Source of the DNA: Salmonella enterica subsp. enterica serovar Typhimurium str. LT2
GTDB lineage: Bacteria > Pseudomonadota > Gammaproteobacteria > Enterobacterales > Enterobacteriaceae
Direction: 5' to 3'
Assembly: GCF_000006945.2 (NCBI RefSeq)
Contig: NC_003197.2
Location: forward strand, 496,001-560,000
DNA: 64,000 bases
Below, one piece after another: positions 9,543 to 20,268 of the stretch (positions are counted from its first letter, which is position 1; every line of letters starts with the position of its first letter). The notes beneath the pieces were generated by a model, which did no database searches, was not told the origin of the DNA, and saw only the letters and a list, made by a program, of their open reading frames with translations. A program made the position numbers and the translations under genes.

Positions 9543-11897
9543 ATGAATCCTGAGCGTTCTGAACGCATTGAAATCCCCGTATTGCCCTTGCGCGATGTGG
9601 TGGTTTATCCGCACATGGTCATACCCTTATTTGTAGGGCGGGAAAAATCTATCCGTTGTCTGGAAGCGGCTATGGACCATGATAAAAAAATCATGCTGGT
9701 CGCCCAGAAGGAAGCATCGACGGATGAGCCGGGTGTAAACGATCTTTTCACCGTCGGGACCGTGGCCTCTATTTTGCAGATGCTGAAACTGCCTGACGGC
9801 ACCGTAAAAGTGCTGGTCGAGGGGTTACAGCGCGCGCGTATTTCCGCGCTGTCTGACAACGGCGAACATTTCTCCGCGAAGGCGGAGTACCTTGATTCGC
9901 CAGCCATTGATGAGCGTGAACAAGAAGTGCTGGTGCGTACCGCTATCAGCCAGTTCGAAGGCTACATCAAGCTGAACAAAAAAATTCCGCCGGAAGTGCT
10001 GACGTCACTCAATAGCATTGACGACCCTGCACGTCTGGCTGACACCATCGCCGCGCATATGCCGCTGAAACTGGCGGATAAACAGTCCGTACTGGAGATG
10101 TCCGACGTTAACGAACGTCTGGAATATCTGATGGCGATGATGGAATCTGAAATCGATCTGCTGCAGGTTGAGAAACGCATTCGCAACCGCGTGAAAAAGC
10201 AGATGGAGAAATCCCAGCGCGAGTACTATCTGAACGAGCAAATGAAAGCGATTCAGAAAGAGCTTGGCGAGATGGACGACGCGCCGGACGAAAACGAAGC
10301 GCTGAAGCGTAAGATCGACGCGGCGAAAATGCCGAAAGAGGCGAAAGAGAAAGCGGAAGCGGAACTGCAGAAGCTGAAAATGATGTCTCCGATGTCGGCG
10401 GAAGCGACCGTGGTGCGCGGCTACATCGACTGGATGGTGCAGGTGCCGTGGAATGCGCGTAGCAAGGTCAAAAAAGACCTGCGTCAGGCGCAGGAAATCC
10501 TCGATACTGACCATTATGGTCTGGAGCGCGTGAAAGACCGCATCCTTGAGTATCTCGCGGTTCAAAGCCGTGTAAATAAAATCAAGGGGCCGATCCTGTG
10601 TCTGGTGGGGCCGCCGGGGGTAGGTAAAACCTCGTTGGGCCAGTCCATCGCTAAAGCAACAGGGCGTAAATACATCCGTATGGCGCTGGGCGGCGTGCGT
10701 GATGAAGCGGAAATCCGCGGTCATCGCCGGACTTACATTGGCTCTATGCCGGGTAAACTGATCCAAAAAATGGCCAAAGTGGGGGTTAAAAACCCACTGT
10801 TCCTGCTCGATGAGATCGACAAAATGTCTTCTGACATGCGCGGCGATCCGGCTTCCGCACTGCTGGAAGTGCTGGATCCGGAGCAGAACGTGGCGTTCAG
10901 CGATCATTACCTGGAAGTGGATTACGATCTCAGCGATGTGATGTTCGTCGCCACTTCCAACTCCATGAACATTCCGGCGCCGCTGCTGGATCGTATGGAA
11001 GTGATCCGTCTGTCCGGTTATACCGAAGACGAGAAGCTGAATATTGCTAAACGTCACCTGCTGCCGAAGCAGATCGAGCGTAACGCGCTGAAGAAAGGCG
11101 AACTGACGGTCGACGATAGCGCGATTATCGGTATTATCCGCTATTACACGCGTGAAGCGGGCGTGCGTAGTCTGGAGCGTGAAATCTCCAAACTGTGCCG
11201 CAAAGCGGTTAAACAACTGTTGCTCGATAAGTCGTTAAAACATATCGAAATTAACGGCGATAATCTGCACGACTACCTCGGTGTGCAGCGCTTTGATTAT
11301 GGCCGCGCGGATAGCGAAAACCGCGTAGGTCAGGTGACGGGGCTGGCGTGGACGGAAGTGGGCGGCGATCTGTTGACCATCGAAACCGCCTGCGTCCCGG
11401 GCAAAGGCAAGTTGACCTACACCGGCTCGCTCGGTGAAGTGATGCAGGAATCCATTCAGGCGGCGCTGACCGTGGTGCGTGCGCGCGCGGAAAAACTGGG
11501 TATTAATCCGGACTTTTACGAAAAACGCGATATCCACGTTCACGTGCCGGAAGGCGCAACGCCGAAAGACGGTCCAAGCGCCGGTATCGCGATGTGTACC
11601 GCGCTGGTTTCCTGCCTGACCGGTAATCCGGTGCGCGCAGATGTGGCAATGACCGGTGAGATCACGCTGCGTGGTCAGGTGTTGCCGATCGGCGGCCTGA
11701 AAGAAAAACTGTTGGCGGCGCATCGCGGCGGGATTAAAACGGTCTTAATTCCGTTCGAAAATAAACGTGACCTGGAGGAAATTCCGGACAACGTGATTGC
11801 CGATCTGGATATTCATCCTGTGAAGCGCATTGAGGAAGTTCTGACGCTTGCTCTGCAAAACGAACCGTCTGGAATGCAGGTTGTAACCGCAAAATAG
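9543..11897 (+). CDS. lon: ATP-dependent protease Lon
   Basis: Homo-oligomeric AAA+ serine protease that degrades misfolded proteins and regulators such as SulA and RcsA. The start MNPERSERIEIP gives the canonical 784 residues. In-frame codons back to 9480 are not supported by homology. The N-terminal substrate domain is followed by a coiled-coil rich region, Walker A GPPGVGKT near 356-363, Walker B LFLLDEIDK, and the C-terminal protease domain with catalytic Ser in PKDGPSAGIAM (S679) and Lys in GGLKEKLLAA (K722). A heat-shock promoter precedes it and a terminator follows. Confidence 0.98.
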   Translation: MNPERSERIEIPVLPLRDVVVYPHMVIPLFVGREKSIRCLEAAMDHDKKIMLVAQKEASTDEPGVNDLFTVGTVASILQMLKLPDGTVKVLVEGLQRARISALSDNGEHFSAKAEYLDSPAIDEREQEVLVRTAISQFEGYIKLNKKIPPEVLTSLNSIDDPARLADTIAAHMPLKLADKQSVLEMSDVNERLEYLMAMMESEIDLLQVEKRIRNRVKKQMEKSQREYYLNEQMKAIQKELGEMDDAPDENEALKRKIDAAKMPKEAKEKAEAELQKLKMMSPMSAEATVVRGYIDWMVQVPWNARSKVKKDLRQAQEILDTDHYGLERVKDRILEYLAVQSRVNKIKGPILCLVGPPGVGKTSLGQSIAKATGRKYIRMALGGVRDEAEIRGHRRTYIGSMPGKLIQKMAKVGVKNPLFLLDEIDKMSSDMRGDPASALLEVLDPEQNVAFSDHYLEVDYDLSDVMFVATSNSMNIPAPLLDRMEVIRLSGYTEDEKLNIAKRHLLPKQIERNALKKGELTVDDSAIIGIIRYYTREAGVRSLEREISKLCRKAVKQLLLDKSLKHIEINGDNLHDYLGVQRFDYGRADSENRVGQVTGLAWTEVGGDLLTIETACVPGKGKLTYTGSLGEVMQESIQAALTVVRARAEKLGINPDFYEKRDIHVHVPEGATPKDGPSAGIAMCTALVSCLTGNPVRADVAMTGEITLRGQVLPIGGLKEKLLAAHRGGIKTVLIPFENKRDLEEIPDNVIADLDIHPVKRIEEVLTLALQNEPSGMQVVTAK

Positions 11898-11929
11898 TGA
11901 CCTCGCGCAAATAGCGCTAATAAAAACAG

Positions 11930-11967
11930 GGCTGGCAGGCTATTTCGGACTTGCCAGCCTTTTTTTG
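11930..11967 (+). terminator. Rho-independent terminator of lon
   Basis: 8-bp stem GGCTGGCA / TGCCAGCC followed by a seven-T run. Confidence 0.88.
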
Positions 11968-12105
11968 TATAGCTAATTTAGATGGTTGATTGGGTCTGCC
12001 ACCATTAACGGGTGTTGTAAGGGCGTGGCAGGCCTGATATAACTGCTGCGCGGTCGTACTTCGAAGGATTCAGGTGCGATATAAATTATAAAGAGGAAGA
12101 GAAGA

Positions 12106-12378
12106 GTGAATAAATCTCAACTGATCGAAAAAATTGCTGCAGGGGCTGATATCTCTAAGGCTGCGGCTGGACGTGCGTTAGATGCGATTATTGCTTCTGT
12201 TACCGAATCTCTGAAAGAAGGGGATGACGTTGCACTGGTAGGCTTTGGTACTTTTGCTGTTAAAGAGCGTGCTGCCCGTACTGGTCGCAACCCGCAAACA
12301 GGTAAAGAGATCACCATCGCCGCTGCCAAAGTGCCGAGTTTCCGTGCAGGTAAAGCGCTGAAAGACGCGGTAAACTAA
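12106..12378 (+). CDS. hupB: DNA-binding protein HU-beta
   Basis: Small histone-like protein that forms HU homodimers or heterodimers with HupA, bends DNA and organises the nucleoid. It has 90 residues with a GTG start preceded by AAGAGGAAGAG. The HU/IHF signature around GFGTFAVKERAARTGRNP and the beta-arm segment with R-N-P (residues 61-63) are present. It lies in the conserved lon-hupB-ppiD order and has its own hairpin terminator. Confidence 0.98.
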   Translation: MNKSQLIEKIAAGADISKAAAGRALDAIIASVTESLKEGDDVALVGFGTFAVKERAARTGRNPQTGKEITIAAAKVPSFRAGKALKDAVN

Positions 12379-12413
12379 GCGTGATCCCCTCGGGGGATGT
12401 GACAAAGTACAAG

Positions 12414-12439
12414 GGCGCATCAACTGATGTGCCTTTTTT
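12414..12439 (+). terminator. Rho-independent terminator of hupB
   Basis: Stem GGCGCATCA / TGATGTGCC (one G-T pair) with a tight loop, followed by TTTTTTA. The 12440-12668 stretch after it is leader and promoter region for ppiD with no gene seen. Confidence 0.8.
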
Positions 12440-12668
12440 ATTGGCGATTCGGGACTTTCTGTGCGTTGCGGGCTGACAATTGCCCTCGTTTCTTGTCACA
12501 ATAGGCTTTTGTGCGCCGCGTTCAGAAAATGCGATGCGCGTGAAGTCTCTATACGCAAATCATTCAGGTTGCGTCGACGCGGCGACTGAGCGAATCACTC
12601 GGTAGCCAGCGGAGAAGCCGCCTGAAAGATAAAGTGTAAAGTCACCTACAGCGGAGTGTGGTTACACC

Positions 12669-14540
12669 ATGATGGACAGCTTACGCACGGCTGCAAACAG
12701 TCTCGTGCTCAAGATTATTTTCGTTATCATTATCGTGTCGTTCATTTTGACCGGCGTTAGTGGTTACCTGATTGGCGGAAGCAATAACTACGCCGCAAAA
12801 GTGAATGGCCAGGAAATCAGCCGGGCACAGTTTGAGAATGCGTTTAACAACGAACGTAACCGTATGCAGCAGCAGTTGGGCGACAGGTATTCTGAACTGG
12901 CGGCCAACGAAGGTTATATGAAAAGCCTGCGCCAGCAGGTGCTGAATCGTCTGATAGATGAAGCGCTGTTGGATCAATATTCCCGCGAACTGAAACTGGG
13001 CATCAGCGATGAGCAGGTAAAGCAGGCGATTTTCGCCACTCCCGCTTTTCAGGTGGACGGTAAGTTTGACAACAACCGCTATAACGCGATTGTGAATCAG
13101 ATGGGAATGACCGCCGATCAGTACGCTCAGGCGCTGCGTAACCAGCTTACCACTCAGCAACTGATCAACGGCGTGGCCGGTACTGATTTTATGCTGAAAG
13201 GGGAAACCGACGAACTGGCGGCATTAGTCTCTCAACAGCGCGTGGTGCGTGAAGCCGTTATTGATGTCAACGCGCTGGCGGCGAAGCAGCAGGTGACCGA
13301 TCAGGAAGTGTCCAGCTACTACGATCAGAATAAAGTCCGCTTTATGACGCCGGAACAGTTCCGCGTAAGCTATATCAAGCTGGATGCCGCGACGATGCAG
13401 GCACCGGTCAGCGATGCGGATATTCAGGCCTATTATGACCAGCATGTAGATCAGTTTACTCAGCCGGAGCGTATTCGTTACAGCATTATTCAGACCAAAA
13501 CGGAAGATGATGCGAAAGCGGTACTGGATGCGCTGAACAAGGGCGAAGATTTCGCCACGCTGGCGAAAGAGAAATCTACCGATATCATCTCTGCGCGTAA
13601 TGGCGGCGATATGGGCTGGCTGGAAGAGTCTGCCACGGTGCCGGAACTGAAAAACGCCGGATTAAAAGAAAAAGGCCAGATATCTGGCGTGATTAAGTCG
13701 TCTGTCGGTTTTCTGGTGGCGCGTCTGGATGATATTCAGCCTGCCAAAGTGAAACCGTTAAGCGAGGTTCGCGACGACATTGCCGCGAAAGTGAAACAAG
13801 AAAAAGCGCTGGATGCTTACTATGCGTTGCAGCAGAAAGTGAGCGATGCGGCAAGCAACGACAATGAGTCGTTAGCAGGCGCTGAACAGGTCGCTGGCGT
13901 AAAAGCCGTTGAAACCGGCTGGTTTAGCCGTGACACCTTACCGGAAGAGCTGAACTTCAAACCGGTAGCCGATGCTATCTTTAATGGCGGTCTGGTGGGC
14001 GAAAACGGTACGCCGGGGCCGAATTCAGACATTATCACCGTGGATGGTGACCGGGCTTTTGTCGTACGCGTGAGCGAACATAAACCTGAAGCCGTGAAGC
14101 CGTTGGCAGAAGTGAAAGAACAGGTCACTGCCCTGGTGAAGCATAATAAAGCGGAACAACAGGCGAAGCTGGATGCGGAGAAACTGCTGGTCGAGCTGAA
14201 AGCGGGCAAAGGCGCGGAAGCGATGAAAGCGGCGGGGCTGAGTTTTGGCGAGCCTAAAACGTTAAGTCGTACCAGTCAGGATCCGGTGAGTCAGGCGGCC
14301 TTTGCGTTAAGCCTTCCGACGAAAGATAAGCCAGTTTATGGCGTGGCGAACGATATGCAGGGTAACGTCGTTCTGCTGGCGTTTGACGAGGTGAAAGCGG
14401 GCGCCATGCCGGAAGCGCAGAAAAAAGCGATGGTGCAGGGCATCACGCAGAACAATGCGCAAATTGTCTTTGAGGCGCTGATGAGCAATCTGCGTAAAGA
14501 GGCGAAAATCAAAATCGGCGACGCTCTGGAACAGCAGTAA
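12669..14540 (+). CDS. ppiD: Periplasmic folding chaperone PpiD (SurA-like, SecYEG-associated)
   Basis: Membrane-anchored periplasmic chaperone that helps secreted proteins leave the Sec translocon. It has 623 residues, with one N-terminal membrane anchor (about 16-36), a SurA_N-like helical region and a parvulin-type domain around residues 265-355 (RYSIIQTKTEDDAKAVL ... GGDMGWL). The rest is C-terminal chaperone region. The family parvulin domain is considered largely inactive. The start ATGATG is preceded by GGAG. It has its own terminator. Confidence 0.97.
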   Translation: MMDSLRTAANSLVLKIIFVIIIVSFILTGVSGYLIGGSNNYAAKVNGQEISRAQFENAFNNERNRMQQQLGDRYSELAANEGYMKSLRQQVLNRLIDEALLDQYSRELKLGISDEQVKQAIFATPAFQVDGKFDNNRYNAIVNQMGMTADQYAQALRNQLTTQQLINGVAGTDFMLKGETDELAALVSQQRVVREAVIDVNALAAKQQVTDQEVSSYYDQNKVRFMTPEQFRVSYIKLDAATMQAPVSDADIQAYYDQHVDQFTQPERIRYSIIQTKTEDDAKAVLDALNKGEDFATLAKEKSTDIISARNGGDMGWLEESATVPELKNAGLKEKGQISGVIKSSVGFLVARLDDIQPAKVKPLSEVRDDIAAKVKQEKALDAYYALQQKVSDAASNDNESLAGAEQVAGVKAVETGWFSRDTLPEELNFKPVADAIFNGGLVGENGTPGPNSDIITVDGDRAFVVRVSEHKPEAVKPLAEVKEQVTALVKHNKAEQQAKLDAEKLLVELKAGKGAEAMKAAGLSFGEPKTLSRTSQDPVSQAAFALSLPTKDKPVYGVANDMQGNVVLLAFDEVKAGAMPEAQKKAMVQGITQNNAQIVFEALMSNLRKEAKIKIGDALEQQ

Positions 14541-14584
14541 TCGTCGAGGCGCTTCGCAAAAAATTGCAAAACGTTGTATCCCAC

Positions 14585-14607
14585 AAAGGCCGCTTTCGCG
14601 GCCTTTT
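14585..14607 (+). terminator. Rho-independent terminator of ppiD
   Basis: 9-bp stem AAAGGCCGC / GCGGCCTTT with a TTTC loop and a short T-tail. Confidence 0.85.
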
Positions 14608-14661
14608 CCATTTCTGAGAATTGCCGTTTGTTCGTTTTTCTCCGCCCCGCTATCGTGGCTG

Positions 14662-15064
<403 letters not shown>

Positions 15065-15097
15065 TCACTTGCACAGTGGCCAAAATTTGCCAGACTG

Positions 15098-15123
15098 TAG
15101 AGGTCATACCAGTTATGACCTCT
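15098..15123 (+). promoter_or_regulatory. Inverted repeat with FadR-like half sites upstream of fadM
   Basis: AGAGGTCATA (15099-15108) and TATGACCTCT (15114-15123) are perfect 10-bp arms around CCAGT. The subsequence at 15098-15114 matches the FadR operator consensus AACTGGTCNGACCNGTT at 11 of 15 defined positions. FadR control of fadM is reported for E. coli. The site lies 45-70 bp before the start codon. Confidence 0.55.
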
Positions 15124-15167
15124 GTACTTGTCGTTTACTTATAACAACAACGTAAGGTTATTGCGCT

Positions 15168-15566
15168 ATGCAAACACAAATCAAAGTTCGTGGATATCAT
15201 CTTGATGTTTATCAACATGTTAATAATGCCCGCTATCTGGAGTTTCTGGAAGAAGCCCGTTGGGATGGTCTGGAAAACAGCGACAGCTTTCAGTGGATGA
15301 CGGCCCGCAATATTGCCTTTGTGGTGGTAAACATCAATATAAATTACCGTCGCCCGGCGGTATTGAGCGATCTATTGACCGTGACCAGCCAGGTACAACA
15401 GCTTAACGGTAAAAGCGGCGTATTAAGCCAGACGATTACGCTGGAGCCAGAAGGGCAGGTGGTGGCCGATGCGCTCATCACGTTTGTTTGTATTGATTTA
15501 AAAACGCAAAAAGCGCTGCCGCTGGAAGGCGAATTGCGTGAAAAGCTGGAACAGATGGTGCAATAA
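15168..15566 (+). CDS. fadM: Long-chain acyl-CoA thioesterase FadM (thioesterase III, YbaW)
   Basis: Hot-dog fold thioesterase that hydrolyses long-chain acyl-CoAs, including poorly metabolised intermediates of unsaturated fatty acid oxidation. It has 132 residues. The 4-hydroxybenzoyl-CoA thioesterase type motif YHLDVYQHVNNARYLEF (residues 10-26) includes the catalytic Asp13 and the HVNN segment. An inverted repeat resembling a FadR operator lies just upstream. The 3' end is convergent with queC, with a long palindromic BIME between them. Confidence 0.95.
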   Translation: MQTQIKVRGYHLDVYQHVNNARYLEFLEEARWDGLENSDSFQWMTARNIAFVVVNININYRRPAVLSDLLTVTSQVQQLNGKSGVLSQTITLEPEGQVVADALITFVCIDLKTQKALPLEGELREKLEQMVQ

Positions 15567-15574
15567 CGCTTCGC

Positions 15575-15666
15575 AGTCTGATGGCGTTGAACTTGTCCGG
15601 CCTGGAGATATTGACCATGGTGAATATCTCCAGGCCGGATAAGGTGCGTGCGCCGCCATCCGGCAA
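15575..15666. repeat. REP/BIME hairpin between fadM and queC
   Basis: Two 16-bp perfectly complementary arms (15597-15612 and 15623-15638, reading CCGGCCTGGAGATATT and its complement) around a 10-nt loop, flanked by REP-like pieces TCTGATGGCG and GCCATCCGGCA. It sits between convergent genes and can fold in both transcripts. Confidence 0.85.
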
Positions 15667-15671
15667 AACAA

Positions 15672-16367
15672 TCACCTTAACCCGGTTTTTTGCTTCATTG
15701 CTGCCATCACCGCCGCTTTATTCGACAGATAATGATTCAGGCCGTTAGCGCGCAGATTACAGGCTGCGCAATGACCACAGCCATCGCCTTTAATGCCGTT
15801 ATAGCAGGTCAGCGTCTCTTCGCGAACCAAATCCAGTTGGCCCCAATAATCGGCCAGCGCCCAGGTTTCAGCTTTATCAATCCACATTAAGGGCGTTTCG
15901 AAACGGATATCTTTCGCCATGCCCAGATTCACCGCGTGATTCAGCGCTTTGACGAACTCATCGCGACAGTCTGGATAGCCGGAAAAATCGGTCTCGCAAA
16001 CGCCAGTGATCACCGCTTCGGCTTTAACCTGATAAGCGTAAATCGCCGCCAGCGTCAGAAAGAGAATATTGCGTCCCGGTACGAAAGTATTGGGGATACC
16101 GTCAGCGTTCGGTTCATAGTCCGGCACCGGAATGCTATCCCGCGTCAGGCTGCTGACCGCCAGTTCGTTCAGCAAAGTGACATCCAGCACTTTATGCGCG
16201 CGTGCGCCAAGTTTTAACGCCAGCGCCCGCGCGACATCAATCTCTGCGCGGTGGCGCTGACCATAATCAAACGTGACACAATGCACTTCATCATACTGAT
16301 GCCGCGCTTGCGCCAGACAAGTGGTGGAGTCCTGACCTCCACTAAATACAACAACGGCGCGTTTCAT
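15672..16367 (-). CDS. queC: 7-cyano-7-deazaguanine synthase QueC
   Basis: Converts 7-carboxy-7-deazaguanine to preQ0 with ATP and ammonia in queuosine tRNA modification. The start [14 protein letters not shown] gives 231 residues, the family length. The frame is open further upstream but without homology. The PP-loop ATPase motif SGGQDS is at 9-14. The C-terminal zinc site C-x8-C-G-H-C-A-A-C (from [10 protein letters not shown]) is visible. It is convergent with fadM and 64 bp downstream of ybaE in the same direction. Confidence 0.97.
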
Positions 16368-16431
16368 AGTTATCCTGATCAATGACGAAAGCCAATATGG
16401 TAACGCGTACGGATAATCCCGACCAGCTTCT

Positions 16432-18132
16432 TCACGGCGAAGGCGGCGGAAGCCAGGCTTCGCTAAATTCAAACCAGCCGCGAGGGGTGAGTCGAACGCC
16501 GTTAACGCCCGGTGGGGCGCTGATGCGATAGTGATAATTAAATAGTGGCGTAAGTGTGGCGTCATCCATCAGGTTAGCAAAAACTTGTTGTAGCGCGGCG
16601 CGGCGATCTTTTTCATTGGGCTGAATTTGCAGAGCGTCAAGCGTAGCCTGCAGATGGGAAAACGCAGGCGCGTCCAGGACATGTGACCAGATCTGATCGC
16701 AACGTAGCCACTGCTCCAGCGTATATTCCGGCGCTTCGCCGATCAGCCTGTCGCCCATCATCAGATCCGCTTGCGCCAACGCAGGGCAGTTATCCCAGTT
16801 TTTGGCATTATGAAAAATCAACGTTAACTCACAGCCGAGCGTCGCCAGGTAATGTCGAAGCTGTTCCGCCATCGTATGCAGCTCTACGGGAAGGTGATAC
16901 GCCAGGGTAAGTTTTTTCGGCAATGGCGTTTCATCAACGTCCTGCCATTGCGGGATTGTCCAGCCGGGTAGCAGCCCCTGACTTGGCATAATCAAGTTCT
17001 CATCTACCGGTAAGGTTTTCAGCAGCGAAGTATGATGGATAATATGTATCAGACGCCGCGCCTGCTGTACGTTGAGCCGTGAGCCCTTTTTGAGGGTTAA
17101 ATAACAAAAGCCAAGACTGATACCACTACTTACCTGACTCAGCGTCGCCAGCTCTTCCGGTTTGCCGATGGCAATCTGCACCGGATGGCGGCAACTGGTG
17201 CCCAGATCCTGGGCAAACAGTTGCGGGGTGATCCAGAATTCAATCGCTTTCAGCAGCGGATGGCTGAGGTGATAATGGTCATGACTTTCCAGACGCACCA
17301 GTTCCGGCGTGAACAACGCCAGGCGAAAAGGACCGGTGCCGATAAGCGGCAGGTCAGGATGCGCCAGACCGCTACAATAGCTCGCCAGACGATGCGCCAG
17401 CCAGTAATCAGGTCGGTGAAGGAGAAAGGTCAGGCACTGAGGATGCGTTACTTCGATCCGTGCGACGCTAATAAACAATTTGCTTAGCGCGGGTAGGGTA
17501 AGCAGCCTTTCCAGGCGTTCGTGTAGCTGCGCGGTATCCACCGCATCGCCATTATGCCAGTGCAGCGTGGAGCGAATATAAAAATCCCAGCGTAAACCGT
17601 CGGCGGAAACCTCCCAGTGATGCGCCAAATCCCCGCAAGGATATTGACTGTCGCGGTCGAAGCGCGTTAACCCGGAAAAAACTTGCCCTGCGAGATGCTG
17701 TTCCGCGCGGCCTGGCAGGAAACCCGGCTGCAGCGGATCAAGCGGACGATAGTAGGGAATACGCAATGTCGGCGTATCGTTTTGCCATTGGCCGCCCATA
17801 AAAGGCTGGAGCATCGCCCGTAACTCGCCCGGCGCCAGCTGCGCCAGTTCCAGTACGTTGAGCTGCTGCCCTTTTTCCAGCGCCTGTTCCATCATGGCGG
17901 TGCGGAGCGATTCCGGCGTGACCAGAAACTGGAGCCGTCCACGTTTCCCGCGCCCGGACTGCGCCTCCCATCTTAGCCAACCTGCCTGCTGGGCCTGACG
18001 CAGCAGCGTTCGCAGATGGCGCTCGCTACAAAAACAGCGTTCGGCCAGTTCGCTAACGGTGACATGTTGCGTTTCCCCGGCGGAAGGCTGCCAGAGGCGT
18101 TGATATTGATTAAGCCGATTCAGTAGCCTCAT
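16432..18132 (-). CDS. ybaE: SgrR-family transcriptional regulator YbaE
   Basis: Predicted regulator of 566 residues starting [15 protein letters not shown]. The first ~110 residues form an SgrR-type winged helix DNA-binding domain ([28 protein letters not shown]). The remainder resembles a periplasmic oligopeptide/solute-binding protein (SBP family 5) used here as a cytoplasmic ligand sensor. SgrR itself senses sugar-phosphate stress, but the ligand and targets of YbaE are unknown to me. An in-frame start five codons upstream (18147) is possible. It is divergent from cof and may form a leftward unit with queC. Confidence 0.93.
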
Positions 18133-18208
18133 AGAAACCCGGAACACTTCCTTTTATCTGTTCACTATTACTTCCGTATATCTCAGGTAATACTGAACAA
18201 CAAGTTAA

Positions 18209-19051
<843 letters not shown>

Positions 19052-19066
19052 GAGATCTCTTCCAGC

Positions 19067-19095
19067 AAGCCAGACATTCAGTCTGGCTTTTTTTT
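19067..19095 (+). terminator. Rho-independent terminator of cof, possibly also serving cdsH
   Basis: 9-bp stem AAGCCAGAC / GTCTGGCTT, loop ATTCA, then eight or more T on the plus strand. It lies between the convergent genes cof and cdsH. Confidence 0.88.
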
Positions 19096-19100
19096 GGTTT

Positions 19101-20156
19101 CTAGTCGCCGGTAAGTAATTTTGCGATGGCCGCTGACCACGGCGTCAAATCGCCGATATGGTCGCTAACCCAGGCCGGATGGTAATAGGTATCCAGATAG
19201 CGATCGCCGCTATCGCACAATAACGTCACGATAGCGCCGGTTTCTCCAGCCTCGCGCATCCGGGCCGCAAGCTGCAGAGCTCCCCACATATTCGTGCCGG
19301 TAGAGGCGCCGACTTTACGGCCTAGCTGCGTTTCCAGCCAGTGTGCGGTGGCAACGCTGGCGGCGTCCGGCACGCGCAGCATCTCATCCACGACATCCGG
19401 AATAAAAGAAGGCTCTACTCGCGGACGACCAATTCCTTCAATTTTACTGCCTACCGGGCTGCGTAATGAAGCGTCGCGATCCTGCCAGTAAGGTAAAAAG
19501 ACGGAATTTTCCGGATCCACCACCATGAGCTGAGTATCATAGCCCTGGCAGCGAATATAGCGCCCAATCGTCGCAGAGGTTCCGCCCGTTCCGGCGCTCA
19601 TGACGATAAATCGCGGTACCGGATGGAGTTCGTTGCGCATCTGGCGGAAAATACTGTCGGCAATATTATTGTTGCCCCGCCAGTCGGTAGCTCGTTCTGC
19701 GTAGGTAAACTGGTCCATATAGTGACCGTTCAGTTCATGCGCCAGCCGCTCGGAGGCGGCATAAATTTCGCAGGCGCTCTCCACAAAATGACAGTGGCCG
19801 CCGTAAAATTGAATCTGTTCGATTTTACGTTTTGCGGTACAGGCGGGCATGACGGCGATGAACGGCAGTCCCAGTAAACGCGCGAACCAGGCTTCGGAAA
19901 TCGCCGTTGAGCCTGATGACGCTTCAATAATCGGAGTGCCTTCTTTAATCCAGCCATTGCACAACCCATAAAGGAACAGCGAGCGCGCCAGACGATGCTT
20001 GAGGCTACCGGTGGGATGCGTGCTTTCGTCTTTCAGGTAAAGCTGGATACCTGGAAATGCCGACAGGGGCAAACGAATAAGATGCGTATCCGCCGAGCGC
20101 TGGTGGTCAGCGTTAATTTCATTAATGGCATTTTTAACCCAATTGCTACTCATCAT
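19101..20156 (-). CDS. cdsH: PLP-dependent cysteine desulfhydrase CdsH
   Basis: Fold-type II PLP enzyme, about 351 residues, expected to break cysteine into pyruvate, ammonia and sulfide. The PLP lysine is in STHPTGSLKHRLA, in the family context SxKxR. The phosphate-binding loop is seen as SAGTGGTSATIG and an SSGSTAISEAW substrate loop is present. The start is MMSSNWVKNA or MSSNWVKNA, with GGA upstream. Upstream frame codons are weaker. The gene is divergent from the Lrp-type regulator decR, which fits cysteine-responsive control. I recall it as the major cysteine desulfhydrase of S. enterica, absent from this position in E. coli K-12. Confidence 0.88.
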   Translation of the reverse strand: MMSSNWVKNAINEINADHQRSADTHLIRLPLSAFPGIQLYLKDESTHPTGSLKHRLARSLFLYGLCNGWIKEGTPIIEASSGSTAISEAWFARLLGLPFIAVMPACTAKRKIEQIQFYGGHCHFVESACEIYAASERLAHELNGHYMDQFTYAERATDWRGNNNIADSIFRQMRNELHPVPRFIVMSAGTGGTSATIGRYIRCQGYDTQLMVVDPENSVFLPYWQDRDASLRSPVGSKIEGIGRPRVEPSFIPDVVDEMLRVPDAASVATAHWLETQLGRKVGASTGTNMWGALQLAARMREAGETGAIVTLLCDSGDRYLDTYYHPAWVSDHIGDLTPWSAAIAKLLTGD

Positions 20157-20241
20157 TAATATCCATTTATCATTTTGTGCCAAGAGTAGCGAAAAGTACG
20201 GAAAAAATTGTTGCTATTTGACCTTTAAATTACAATGTAAG

Positions 20242-20256
20242 GAGAAAAATATTCTC
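20242..20256. promoter_or_regulatory. 15-bp dyad in the cdsH-decR intergenic region
   Basis: GAGAA-AAATA-TTCTC is a symmetric AT-centred 15-mer of the kind bound by Lrp/AsnC regulators. It overlaps the decR ribosome-binding GGAG and sits between the divergent cdsH and decR starts. Binding is inferred. Confidence 0.35.
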
Positions 20257-20268
20257 TATGGAGTGGGT

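Noticed and set aside
10005..11216. 403-codon open frame antisense to lon, and a similar 352-codon frame antisense to htpG (48460-49518)
   Set aside because: Long antisense frames in GC-rich, strongly codon-biased genes are common by chance. Their products are His/Arg/Phe-rich with no domain pattern.
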